DNA from: Pseudomonadota bacterium
Lineage (GTDB): Bacteria > Chloroflexota > UBA6077 > JAJPGT01
DNA: 55,355 bases
NCBI GenBank assembly: GCA_021325655.1
Contig: JAJPGT010000007.1
Location: 1-55,355, forward strand
Reading direction: 5' to 3'
Shown here one piece after another: positions 1 to 7,912 of the stretch. Numbering within the stretch: the stretch's first letter is position 1; every line of letters starts with the position of its first letter. The notes below the pieces were generated by a model. It saw only the letters and a program-made list of their open reading frames with translations. It was not told where the DNA came from and did not search any database. The translations under genes were made by a program, and so were the position numbers.

Positions 1-131
1 AGGACGTCTGGGCCGTGCCCGGACGGGTCAAGCGGCTCGACGACGGCGGGCTGCCCCAGCTCCTCCCCGGAAGTCGGCCCCTGGGGCTTTTGGGCGAAAC
101 CTTGGCAACTGCAGACGGCGAGTTCCCAAGC
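1..131. other. left edge, no gene recognised
   Basis: This stretch lies downstream of the stop of the minus-strand metal permease. The minus-strand frame that continues past that stop stays open to the window edge, but it contains nothing I recognise and has no start or ribosome binding site. No hairpin terminator was evident. Confidence 0.3.
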
Positions 132-1493
132 TCACCCCCGGTGGCCCGATCGCCCTCGCGCGCGGCCGTCTGCTGCGGCGTGTGCGTGTGGTGCCGCGGC
201 CTGGGGCACCCGGGGCACCAGGCGCATGCCGCACTTGGGGCACGTACCAGGACCTGCCTGCTGCACCTCGGGATGCATCGGGCAGGCGGACATAGCCTCC
301 GCGCTGCCGACCTCTCCGGCCTCCGCCGCGTGCGTCGCCGGCGCTTCAGGCGCCTCGTTCATCATCCGCAGCATCGCCGGCCCGCCTGTCCTCAAGAAGC
401 GCCAGAGGAGGATGGCACTCAGGGCGAGGAAGAGGAGGTTGAGCATAGCAGTGTAGTTCAGCGTCACTCCTTGCGTGATAGCGACAACGTTACGGCTGGT
501 GGGAGTGAGGCCCAGCGCGCCAAACAGGATCTCGACGATGTACCCGGCGGCCACCATTGTGACGTAGAAAGTCCCCAGGATGAAGAACATCACCCTCCAG
601 CCGTAGTACTTGCGATAGATGTCGAGGATCGGCAGCACGATCAGGTCAGCGAAGATGAAGCTGATGACACCGCCAAAGCTGATGCCGCCTCGCCACAGCA
701 CCGCTGCCAGCGGCACATTGCCGACCGAGCAGACAAAACTGACGATTGCCACGAGCGGCCCCACGAGCGGTCCCTCGATCGCCGCCAGGGCGGGATTGCT
801 CGTCAGGAAGAATGCGCGCCACCACACCTCCGGCACCCAGGCTGCGAGCGCGCCGGCGATGAGCAGGCCGCCGACAATGTCGAGCCAGACGCTGGCCCAA
901 TCCATCACGTAGTAGTGGCTGATGGCGGTGAAGGCGCGCGCGCTGAGGAGCCGCTGAAGGAACGACCCCTCGGTCACGCTCATGTCCATGGCGGCGTGCC
1001 CTTCCATCCTGCCCACCGCGCCTCGTTCGGCGTGCGCGCGCGCCTCCTCGACAAGCTCCGGCGACAGGACGAGCCGGTAGCAGAGCGCGAGGAATACCAC
1101 CATGACGATGCCGCCCAGCCACGTCGCCACGGCGAAGGCCCAGCCCATCAGCACGACCAGGACGATCCCCAGTTCAAGTACGAGATTGGTGGAGGCGAGC
1201 TCGAACACCATGGCGGCCGTGAAACTGGCGCCCTTGATGAAGACTGAGCGGGCGAGTGCCACGGCTGCGTAGGAGCACGAGCTTGAGGCAGCGCCCAGGG
1301 CCGTCGCCAGTGCCAGTGTCCTGGGAGAGTCGTCACCCAGCGCTCTGGCCATCTCGCGGCGAGAGACGACGGCCTGGATGGTCGCAGACAGCCCGAAGCC
1401 GAGCGCAAGCGGCCAGAAGATCTCCCAGGCCATAGCGAAGGCTTCGTGGAGCGCAAGCACCAGGGCTTGCAGTGCTTGGCCGAGCAACGGCAT
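132..1493 (-). CDS. putative metal permease (ArsP/DUF318-type) with C-terminal heavy-metal-binding domain
   Basis: A 453-residue polytopic membrane protein of the predicted-permease family that includes ArsP and SO_0444-like Cu/Zn exporters. An N-terminal block of hydrophobic segments contains the family-like stretch GAASSSCSYAAVAL, and a second membrane block contains SVGNVPLAAVLW. A soluble loop of about 30 residues separates them. Near the C-terminus the motif CPMHPE..GTCPKCGM is the heavy-metal-binding domain seen in copper ATPases and related efflux proteins, followed by a short His-containing tail (APHAHAAADG). The likely role is export of a thiophilic metal or metalloid, with the tail binding metal in the cytoplasm. 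It is transcribed away from a cupredoxin gene, which fits copper or a related metal. The substrate is inferred only. Confidence 0.8.
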   Translation of the reverse strand: MPLLGQALQALVLALHEAFAMAWEIFWPLALGFGLSATIQAVVSRREMARALGDDSPRTLALATALGAASSSCSYAAVALARSVFIKGASFTAAMVFELASTNLVLELGIVLVVLMGWAFAVATWLGGIVMVVFLALCYRLVLSPELVEEARAHAERGAVGRMEGHAAMDMSVTEGSFLQRLLSARAFTAISHYYVMDWASVWLDIVGGLLIAGALAAWVPEVWWRAFFLTSNPALAAIEGPLVGPLVAIVSFVCSVGNVPLAAVLWRGGISFGGVISFIFADLIVLPILDIYRKYYGWRVMFFILGTFYVTMVAAGYIVEILFGALGLTPTSRNVVAITQGVTLNYTAMLNLLFLALSAILLWRFLRTGGPAMLRMMNEAPEAPATHAAEAGEVGSAEAMSACPMHPEVQQAGPGTCPKCGMRLVPRVPQAAAPHAHAAADGRARGRSGHRG

Positions 1494-1846
1494 CTCCCAC
1501 CTCCGCCGGTGCAGCCGCCTGGCGATGAATCGGCTGCGCCAGCCAGGTCTGTTTGGACAGAGCCAGCCAGACGTATGCTATGTCAGCCATACTATCTTAT
1601 CGGCCTCACTACACAACAGCCCGCTGCGACAGGGCACCCACCAGCAGCTAGCGGTTGGAGCGGAGCTGCTCGCCCTCCAGGAGCGCCAGCGCGCGGACCG
1701 CGCTCCGGCGCCTGGTCACCGCCAAGTCCGCGGGAGACTCGTTCCTGCCCCCCCAGGCATGAATTCTGCTTACGCGCTCAGCCCTGAGGGAGGGCACGCG
1801 CCGGCGCGGCGCCTGGAAGCCCCCCGCTACTTAGAAGGAGGCGTCC
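1494..1846. other. divergent intergenic region between permease and cupredoxin genes
   Basis: This 353-base gap separates two divergently transcribed genes that both look metal related. It holds a candidate minus-strand promoter with an imperfect inverted repeat (listed separately) and, at 1833-1841, an AGAAGGAGG ribosome binding site for the cupredoxin gene. No credible small ORF was recognised. Confidence 0.4.
1573..1616 (-). promoter_or_regulatory. candidate permease promoter with overlapping inverted repeat
   Basis: On the minus strand TTGTGT (1616-1611), a 16-base spacer and TAGTAT (1594-1589) form a modest sigma-70-like promoter. An inverted repeat GTATG-N10-CATAC (1592-1573) overlaps the -10 and extends downstream, as expected for a repressor site of a metal sensor. 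The arms are only five bases, so this is suggestive rather than strong. Confidence 0.3.
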
Positions 1847-2764
1847 ATGTCCCGTTTCCCGCTCGTGGTGGCTCTCATCGCCCTCGGCCTGCTGCTGACC
1901 CCCGCGGGCGTCTCGGCCACGCCGGCAGCGCAGAACACCGCGGTCCAGGCGCTGGATAACTTCTTCCAGCCGCAGACGATCACCGTCCCGGTGGGGACAA
2001 CGATCGTCTGGACCAACGCCGGGCAGGTGCCGCACACGGTCACCGCCGATGACAAGAGCTGGGACTCCGGCAACCTGAACCCGGGCCAGAGCTTCAGCCA
2101 CACGTTCAACACCCCAGGGACGTTCGGCTACTACTGCGTGTACCACGGCGCCCCTGGTAGCGGGATGTTCGGGACGGTGACCGTTACGGCGGCCGCGGCA
2201 CCCGCGGCGCCTACAGCGGCCCCGGCCGCGGCGGCGCCGACTGCCGCCCCGGCCGCAGCGGCCCCCACGCGCGCGCCGGCGCCGGCTGCGCGGGCGGGCG
2301 CAACGGTGTCCTTCTCGCTCGCCGCCCAGAGCAACTCGGGCATTACTGGGACCGCGACGCTGACCGACCTGGGCAACGGCCAGACCCGAGTGGTGCTGCA
2401 ACTCGCGAACGCTGGGGCGGGGCCCGAGCCGGCCCACATTCACATGGGCACCTGCGCCAACCTGGACCCCAAGCCGCAGTACCCGCTGATGGACGTGATG
2501 AACGGGACGTCCGAGACCACGGTGAACGCCTCGCTGGCCTCCATCATGGACGGCAACCACGCGATCAACGTGCACAAGTCGGCCGCGGAGATCCAGACGT
2601 ACGTCGCGTGCGGGAACATCCCGCGGCAGGCCGCGGTCGCGGCGCAGCTCCCCAACACTGGCACGGCCGTCGACAGCGAGTGGGCGCTCCTCCTCGGGAC
2701 GTTGGGCCTGCTCGGCCTGGGCGTGGGCTACGCACTGCGCCGGCGCAGCGCCCGCTCGGCCTGA
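1847..2764 (+). CDS. secreted cupredoxin/CHRD-like protein with LPXTG-type anchor
   Basis: A 305-residue exported protein. Residues 1-25 form a signal peptide. Residues about 30-113 are a plastocyanin/halocyanin-like cupredoxin domain with apparent copper ligands His63 (VPHTV), Cys97, His100 and Met107 (YYCVYHGAPGSGM). A Pro/Ala/Thr linker (about 115-149) leads to a beta-rich domain (about 152-257) resembling CHRD-type domains, with Cys203 and Cys255 as a possible disulfide. The C-terminus has LPNTG (268-272), a hydrophobic segment (about 280-296) and an Arg-rich tail, the classic sortase sorting signal. The start is fixed by AGAAGGAGG five bases upstream. It probably binds copper outside the membrane. 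No sortase gene is present here. Confidence 0.85.
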   Translation: MSRFPLVVALIALGLLLTPAGVSATPAAQNTAVQALDNFFQPQTITVPVGTTIVWTNAGQVPHTVTADDKSWDSGNLNPGQSFSHTFNTPGTFGYYCVYHGAPGSGMFGTVTVTAAAAPAAPTAAPAAAAPTAAPAAAAPTRAPAPAARAGATVSFSLAAQSNSGITGTATLTDLGNGQTRVVLQLANAGAGPEPAHIHMGTCANLDPKPQYPLMDVMNGTSETTVNASLASIMDGNHAINVHKSAAEIQTYVACGNIPRQAAVAAQLPNTGTAVDSEWALLLGTLGLLGLGVGYALRRRSARSA

Positions 2765-2776
2765 ACCAATCCTGGC

Positions 2777-2800
2777 AGGGGCGGGGTGTGGCCCGCCCTT
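2777..2800 (+). terminator. candidate terminator hairpin
   Basis: A nine-base-pair GC-rich stem (GGGCGGG pairing with CCCGCCC, plus one G-U and one A-U pair) with a six-base loop lies just after the cupredoxin stop. The T-tract is weak (CCCCTTCT), so termination efficiency is uncertain. Confidence 0.45.
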
Positions 2801-2913
2801 GCCCCTTCTCACCGTGCCCGCTCGGCGGGTAGGAACGTAGGAGCACTCATCCGCGCTGTCTGGCCGCGGCCGGCCTGGGCCGCGCATGTGATCGTGCCCG
2901 GGTGCCGCGTGGG

Positions 2914-3585
2914 CTATCCGGCCGGGCTGGGGGGCGTGGCGTAGCGCAGCGTCGCGGCAGCCAGGCGCTCCAGGAGCCGGGCGAAGTCGGCGGGGTCCAG
3001 CCGCGTCGGGTCAGGGACGTTGAGCGCCAGGCTCAGGTGCGGCCCACGGCGGCGCACCGCGAGGCGGACCAGGTCCACCTGCCGCTCGCCCAGCTCGGCC
3101 AGCAGCCGTCGGGCGAGGTCGGCCGGCGCCGCGCCCCCAGCCGCGAGGCACAGGTCGTCCAGCGGCTCCTCCGGCCAGCCCTCCTGGCGGGCAGCGTAGC
3201 GGGCGTCTCCCGCCAGCAGCGAGCCCGGGCGGTACAGCTCCAAGCCCCAGATCGGCTGCTGCCGCAGCGCCATCTGCACCAGCACCAGATCGCGCCGGCC
3301 GTGCCAGCGATTCCAGAGCCAGACCATCGGCACGTCCCAGGACTCGACCAGACCGACCAGCGCCACCGATGCGAATGGGGCATGCGGGTGCTCTACCTCG
3401 AGGCGATACGACTGCGAGGTGAGCCAGCGGATGTATTGTGTCCCGCCCAGCGGGTCCGCGACGCGCTTGGACCAGAGCGCCAGCCGTCGGGCGCGGCGGC
3501 GCATCAGCTCGTTGCCGGCGATGTACCAGCCGAGCAGCAGAACACCGAGCGCGATAAGAATAAGCAGAGCGAACTGGTCGGTCAT
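2914..3585 (-). CDS. membrane-anchored protein of unknown function
   Basis: A 223-residue protein, starting at the ATG that places a hydrophobic helix at the N-terminus (LLILIALGVLLLGWYIAG). An Arg-rich stretch follows (NELMRRRARRLALWSKRV), so the rest is probably cytoplasmic by the positive-inside rule. The soluble part is rich in Leu, Arg and Trp, with no catalytic motif that I recognise. A longer frame upstream adds about 50 residues of low-complexity sequence that looks non-coding. It is convergent with the cupredoxin gene and divergent from the aroD-like gene, so the neighbours give no functional clue. Confidence 0.6.
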   Translation of the reverse strand: MTDQFALLILIALGVLLLGWYIAGNELMRRRARRLALWSKRVADPLGGTQYIRWLTSQSYRLEVEHPHAPFASVALVGLVESWDVPMVWLWNRWHGRRDLVLVQMALRQQPIWGLELYRPGSLLAGDARYAARQEGWPEEPLDDLCLAAGGAAPADLARRLLAELGERQVDLVRLAVRRRGPHLSLALNVPDPTRLDPADFARLLERLAAATLRYATPPSPAG

Positions 3586-3722
3586 CGAGCGCGGAAGCGT
3601 ATGGATGGTGGCACCGAGTAGTGTGATCTCCCTCTTCCTACGGGCGCAACACGGCTGGATCCACCAGCCATTGGGGCTGGTTGGCCATCGGACGGGCGCT
3701 ACCGGCATGCGCACCCGGGCGC

Positions 3723-3728
3723 TACAAT
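3723..3728 (+). promoter_or_regulatory. possible -10 element of the aroD-like gene
   Basis: TACAAT lies about 85 bases upstream of the chosen start, in otherwise GC-rich DNA. No good -35 hexamer lies 16-18 bases upstream (TACCGG), so this is a weak candidate. Confidence 0.25.
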
Positions 3729-3813
3729 CGAGCACGGGGCGCTGTCGGGAGCCGTCGGTCCTCGATTGGTGGCGGGGGCTGCACGGAGCGAAGACGTATA
3801 CGGGGAGACGAGC

Positions 3814-4857
3814 ATGCAGGGCGACCAGGCGCGGCGCAGCCGGATGATCGCGGTGGCGTTCGGGCCGCGGACGATGGCCGAGGCGCTGGCGGGGCTAGCA
3901 CGCATCGCCGCCGAGGCGGACATTGCCGAGCTGCGGCTCGACCTCTTCGCCGAGCCGTTCGACCTGCCCACGCTGCTCCGTACGCGAACCTGCCCGGTCG
4001 TCGCCACCCTGCGCCCGCGGGACCAAGGTGGACGGTCCACCGCGCCCGCGGACGAGCGCTTCCGAACGCTGCTGCGCGCCGCGGAGCTAGGGGCAGAGTA
4101 CGTTGACCTGGAGTGGGACGCGGCGATCCCCGAGCGCGTGGCGGCGCTGGGCGCGGCCGGCGCCCAGGTGGTGATCTCGCGGCACGACTTCGCCACGATG
4201 CCGGCGGATTTCGTCGACGGCTGGTGGCCGGAGCTGGCGGCGCGCGGGGCGACGGTGGTGAAGCTCGTTGGGACAGCGCGCGACCCACGCGATTGCCTGT
4301 CCGTCTTCCGCGTGCTTCGCCAGGCCGAGCGGCCAACAGTGGCGATCGCGATGGGCGAGGCCGGGCTGCCGACACGCATCCTGGCGCTGCGGGAGCCCCA
4401 GTGCTTCCTCACCTACGCCGCGCTCGAGGACGGGCAGCAGGTTGCCCCCGGCCAGGTGTCGATCCGTGACATGCACAGCATCTACCAGGCCCGTCGCCTC
4501 GGGCCGGGCACTGCCGCCTACGGGCTGCTCGGCCCCCACCCCGAGACCGAGCGGGCGGCGCAGTACAATGCCTGGTTCGCGGCAGAGGGTGTCAACGCGG
4601 TCGCGGTGCCGTTCGTCGCCCGGGAGGCCGCGGCCGAGATCGTCGCCGCCTTCCGCGAGCTCCCGATCGCCGGCTGGCACATCCACGGCGAAGCGCTGCA
4701 ACGGGCCGTGCTTGCGGCGCTGGACGAACTGGCGCCGCGCGCCGCGCACCAGGGCAAGGTGAACGCCATTGTCGCCCATGGCGGGGCGCTGCGCGGCGAC
4801 TGGGTGGAGTCGCCGGAGCAGCAGTACGCGCTCTGGCTCGAGCGTGCCCGGGCCTGA
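3814..4857 (+). CDS. aroD: type I 3-dehydroquinate dehydratase fused to a degenerate shikimate dehydrogenase N-terminal domain
   Basis: 347 residues, from an ATG preceded by GGGGAGA. Residues about 10-225 are a class I 3-dehydroquinate dehydratase of the shikimate pathway. They contain ELRLD (39-43), the Schiff-base Lys150 (VVKLVGTARD), the general-base His124 (ISRHDF), Arg188 (GLPTRI) and the PGQ loop near 212, so this half should be active. Residues about 235-340 resemble the substrate-binding half of shikimate dehydrogenase (YGLLG, the YNAWFAAEGVNAVAVPF stretch, and KVNAIV). The Ser-rich substrate loop, the catalytic Lys of the usual NVTxPHK motif and the usual GYNTD aspartate are missing, and there is no NADP-binding domain. 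It looks like a remnant of a bifunctional DHQ-SDH fusion whose second half lost catalysis. Confidence 0.85.
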   Translation: MQGDQARRSRMIAVAFGPRTMAEALAGLARIAAEADIAELRLDLFAEPFDLPTLLRTRTCPVVATLRPRDQGGRSTAPADERFRTLLRAAELGAEYVDLEWDAAIPERVAALGAAGAQVVISRHDFATMPADFVDGWWPELAARGATVVKLVGTARDPRDCLSVFRVLRQAERPTVAIAMGEAGLPTRILALREPQCFLTYAALEDGQQVAPGQVSIRDMHSIYQARRLGPGTAAYGLLGPHPETERAAQYNAWFAAEGVNAVAVPFVAREAAAEIVAAFRELPIAGWHIHGEALQRAVLAALDELAPRAAHQGKVNAIVAHGGALRGDWVESPEQQYALWLERARA

Positions 4858-4974
4858 TCGGGCGTCCGCGGCGAGACGTTGCCACGGTAAGCCGCTGCCC
4901 CCCTTCCCCGGACGCTCGTTCCCCGAACAGGGAGGGCGTAGCATGGGAGCCGCTACAGCGGCTGGCCGTGGCGA

Positions 4975-5537
4975 TCAGGTCTCGACGATCTGATCGGCGG
5001 CACGCCAGCACCGCACCTGAATCGTGAGGGTAGGGTTGATCCCAGGACAGGTGGGAACACTGCACACCGAACACGGCCAGGCCGGACACCTCGTGCGCCA
5101 GGATGCGGGCGTCCACCACCGACTTTGCCGCGTCTGTCCCCATGCGCAGTCCGCCCACATCGTGCAAGTTGCAGACGCCGGTCCTCACCTGGGTATGGGC
5201 CAGCCGCAGGTCGAAGAACGAGGCCGGCTCCGGGGCGTCGAAGTCCAGAGCTCCGCGTTCCAGGTCCACCAGCAGCGCCTCCTGCTGGGTCTCGGAACAG
5301 TTGGCGAAGGGATGGCCGCGGCGCAGGCGCGCCGCGGCGTCCAGCGCCGCCAGCCCCAGGCGATACGTCTCCCGCAGCTCCGCGCAGGCGCCGGCCAGGG
5401 CTCAGTCGATGGAGTCGGTCACGCCGGCCTCCGGCGCCTCGGGGCCGAGGCCGGCGGACGGGAACAGGCGGGCGGTGATCGCGTCAACCGTTCGCGGCTG
5501 CTGGCGATTGAAGCAGAGCAGCGCGTGGCATGACCAT
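4975..5537 (-). pseudogene. chimeric remnant: gluconate 2-dehydrogenase subunit 3-like N-terminal part joined to a GMC oxidoreductase C-terminus
   Basis: Read on the minus strand, a good ribosome binding site (GGGAGGGGAC) and ATG at 5537 lead, after an early frame change, into sequence typical of the gluconate 2-dehydrogenase subunit 3 family (CFNRQQPRTVDAITARLFP, then TYRLGLAALDAAARLRRGHPF). A TGA at 5404-5402 interrupts it. Near 5190 the same frame passes straight into the C-terminal signature of GMC flavoenzymes (GGLRMGTDAAKSVVDARI). A further frameshift near 5065 restores NPTLTIQ and the terminal ADQIVET. The rest of the small subunit and roughly the first 450 residues of the flavoprotein are absent. 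This fits an internal deletion that joined two adjacent genes of one membrane sugar/alcohol dehydrogenase, followed by small lesions. Confidence 0.75.
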
Positions 5538-5554
5538 CGTCCCCTCCCGGAGGC

Positions 5555-5606
5555 AGAAAACGTTTTCTCCCTGGGGCGAGTGTAGGGCGGGCGGCGGCGC
5601 TGTCCA
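5555..5606 (-). promoter_or_regulatory. promoter and LacI-type operator of the dehydrogenase remnant
   Basis: On the minus strand TGGACA (5606-5601), a 16-base spacer and TACACT (5584-5579) form a good promoter. Ten bases downstream lies the perfect 14-bp palindrome AGAAAACGTTTTCT (5568-5555) with the central CG typical of LacI-family operators. Its place just after the predicted start of transcription suits repression. The ribosome binding site follows directly. A near copy precedes the neighbouring lacI-type gene. Confidence 0.65.
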
Positions 5607-5738
5607 AGCGCTGGCCACGGCATGGCGGTCCGATGGCTCCGCTGGTTCTCGCCCTCGCAACGGAGCGAAGAGGCCAGGCGCGGCCGCGAGAAGCGCTGGG
5701 CAGCGCCACCCTCGCCGCGGACGCGACGGCAGGGCGGC

Positions 5739-6596
5739 TTACCGCACTGCGCCCAGCGTGAGCCCGCGCACCAGCGAGCGGCCGACCAGCAGTGCCGCGG
5801 CCAGCGGCGGCAGCATCACCACCATGCACTGGGCCGCGACGTCCGCCGACGGGCCACCGGCGCGGCCGATGATCTGCACCGGCAGGGTCTTCTCATCCAG
5901 ACTGAGCGTCAGCGCAAAGAACAGCTCGTTCCAGGAGAAGACGAAGGCGAACAGAAACGCCACCAGCACCGCGGGCCGCGCCAGCGGCAGCGCGACGCGC
6001 CACAGCGCCCCCAGGTGCGAGCAGCCGTCCACCAGCGCCGCCTCCTCCACCTCCCGCGGCAGGTCCGCGAACGAGTCATACAGCAGCCAGATCACCAGGG
6101 GCAGGTTCATCTGCGCGTAGATCGCCGCGAGTGTCCAGGGTGAGTCGAGCACGCCCAGGTGGAAGGCGAGCACGAAGTACGGCACGCCTAGCGCGAACGG
6201 CGGCAGCATCCGCTGCGCCAGCACCAGGCCCATCACCGTCCGCCCGGACACCCGGCGGTAGCGGAAGCGGCTCAGCGCGTAGGCCGCCAGCATCCCCAGC
6301 AGGGTGGCGACGCTGGCGCCGCCGACCGAGGCGATCGTGCTGTTACGGACCAGCCGCCAGAGGTCCGTCATGCTGGTGGTGAACCCGTGGCTGCCGGGGG
6401 CCAGAATCGCGGCGTAGGCGCGGAAGGTCGGCTGGAAGTCGACGAACGGCAGGAACGTCGGCGTCGAGCGGGCGACCAGCTCCGGGCTCTTGAGCGAGGT
6501 GAGCGCGACCCAGTACAGCGGGAACCCGGTGAACAGCAACCAGGCGAGCAGGATCGCGCCGAGCCCGAGCGTGGCCAGGCGGGACGTCCCTGGCAT
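5739..6596 (-). CDS. carbohydrate ABC transporter permease (MalG-like)
   Basis: A 285-residue inner-membrane permease with about six hydrophobic segments. The start is the ATG preceded by GGAGGGGT. The EAA-type coupling loop that docks on the ATPase is present (EEAALVDGCSHLGALWRVAL), and the C-terminal layout matches MalG-type sugar permeases. Its usual partners (a MalF-type permease, a binding protein and, often, an ATPase) are not adjacent, and the next gene downstream is a deleted oxidoreductase remnant. It is therefore an orphan component, probably left after loss of the rest of an importer, unless it uses subunits encoded elsewhere. The sequence itself shows no lesion. The substrate is unknown; sugar or polyol is inferred from the surroundings. 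Confidence 0.8.
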   Translation of the reverse strand: MPGTSRLATLGLGAILLAWLLFTGFPLYWVALTSLKSPELVARSTPTFLPFVDFQPTFRAYAAILAPGSHGFTTSMTDLWRLVRNSTIASVGGASVATLLGMLAAYALSRFRYRRVSGRTVMGLVLAQRMLPPFALGVPYFVLAFHLGVLDSPWTLAAIYAQMNLPLVIWLLYDSFADLPREVEEAALVDGCSHLGALWRVALPLARPAVLVAFLFAFVFSWNELFFALTLSLDEKTLPVQIIGRAGGPSADVAAQCMVVMLPPLAAALLVGRSLVRGLTLGAVR

Positions 6597-6745
6597 ACCC
6601 CTCCAAAGATACGACCGCCCCGAGCACCCAGTCAGGGCAGGCCTCGCCACATCCTACCGGAGCGGGCCCAGAGCGCGGGGAAACACCGCCGCCGTGGGTC
6701 GGCGGTAGGCGCCGGTGGCGAGGACGGGCCAGGAGCGTACCGACC

Positions 6746-6801
6746 TTGACACCCAGCCAGCCAGACAGCTCCTACACTCGCCCGAGATAAAAACGTTTTC
6801 T
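6746..6801 (+). promoter_or_regulatory. promoter region and LacI-type operator upstream of the lacI-like gene
   Basis: TACACT (6773-6778) is followed nine bases later by TAAAAACGTTTTCT (6788-6801), almost identical to the operator at 5555-5568 and in the same position relative to the same -10 hexamer. TTGACA occurs at 6746-6751, but the spacer is 21 bases, longer than the optimum, so the true -35 is uncertain. The arrangement implies autoregulation of the LacI-family gene and co-regulation of the dehydrogenase remnant. Confidence 0.55.
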
Positions 6802-6890
6802 GCCGCGTGGGGTCGCCTCGCGGCGCTCCGGATGGCAGGGGGAGCAATGGCCGAGCAGGCGCGACCCGAGCGCGGCGCGGGACGGTGGGC

Positions 6891-7899
6891 ATGGTCTCCC
6901 TGCTCGACGTAGCGCGGCGGGCCAGCGTTTCGCCAGGCACTGCCTCGCGGGCGCTGAGCCAAGCGCCGTACCCGGTGCGCGAGGAGCTGCGGCGGCGGGT
7001 GCTGGAGGCCGCGGCTGAGCTAGACTACTCGCCCTCCGCACTCGCCCGAGCGCTGGTGCGCGGCGAGTCGCGCATCGTCGGGGTGCTGGTGCACGACATC
7101 ACCGATCCGTATTTTGGCGAGATCGTCTGCGGGCTGGAGGATGCTGCCGCCGCCAGCGGCTACCTGGTGCTCGTCTGCAGCACCGACCGCTCCCCCCACA
7201 AGCTGCTGCGCCAGGTGCAGACGTTGCGCGACTACCGCGTCGATGGGTTGGTGCTGGCCGGCGGCGGCTTCGAGGACGCCGCGACCGCCGGTCAGCTCAA
7301 GCGCTCCATCGCCCAGCTTCGCCACCAGGGCGTGGCGCCGATCCTGGCCGGAGCGCAGCTCGACGGGGTACCGGCGTTGCGGCCGGACAACGCCGGTGCC
7401 GCGGCGCAGGTGGTGGCGATGCTGCTGCGGCGCAGACACCGGCGGATCGGCATCGTCGCCGGCGCGCGACTCGCTCACCTCGCAGGAGCGCCTGGCCGGA
7501 GTGCGCGCCGCGCTCGCGGAGTATGGCCTGGTGCTGGACCTGGCGCTGGTGCAGCACGGCGACTTCCAGCGGGAGGGAGGACTCCGCGCGGCCGAGGCGC
7601 TGCTGGCGCAGCCGCGGCCGCCGACTGCCATCTTTGCCTTCAGCGACGAACTGGCGTTCGGCTGTCTGATTGCACTCCGGCAGCGGAGGCTACGGATTCC
7701 GGACGACTGCTCGCTGGTCGGCTTCAACGACCTGCCGATGGCGGCCTACGTCGACCCGCCGCTGACCACGGTGCGCGTCCCGATGCGGGCGATGGAGCTG
7801 GTGCTGGCGCAGCGGGCGGGCCAGTCGCTCCCGGCGTGGGAGCGGGTCGAGGCTGAGCTGATCGAGCGGGAGAGCGTGGCGGACGTCGCGGGCGGCTGA
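6891..7899 (+). pseudogene. LacI-family transcriptional regulator, frameshifted
   Basis: Residues 1-50 contain the LacI helix-turn-helix and hinge (LLDVARRASVSPGTASRAL, then a YSPSALARAL-type hinge helix). A periplasmic-binding-protein-like sugar-sensing domain follows (GVLVHDITDPYFGEIV). The frame is good to about 7465 (RRIGIVAGA), then must change within a GCGCGCG run to continue as DSLTSQERLAGVRAAL and on to the normal end (FSDELAFGCLIAL, NDLPMAAYVDPPLTTVRV). A second problem may lie at the start: ATG 6847 has the best ribosome binding site (GGGGGAG) but is out of frame with the helix-turn-helix. The protein would have repressed the AAAACGTTTT operators here in response to a sugar. As read, it is truncated in the effector domain. 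Confidence 0.8.
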
Positions 7900-7912
7900 G
7901 CGAGGAGGGCTG

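Noticed and set aside
15..1247. A long plus-strand open frame opposite the metal permease
   Set aside because: It is antisense to a clear membrane-protein gene, has Arg/His/Asp-rich composition typical of shadow frames in GC-rich DNA, and lacks a ribosome binding site.
2204..2290. GCC-rich repeated DNA encoding Pro/Ala/Thr runs, and a similar stretch at 25270-25460, considered as tandem repeats or CRISPR
   Set aside because: Both lie inside coding sequence as flexible linkers; there are no regular spacers.
6746..6778. TTGACA to TACACT as the lacI promoter
   Set aside because: The 21-base spacer is outside the usual 16-19, so it is reported only as part of an uncertain promoter region, anchored by the -10 and operator.
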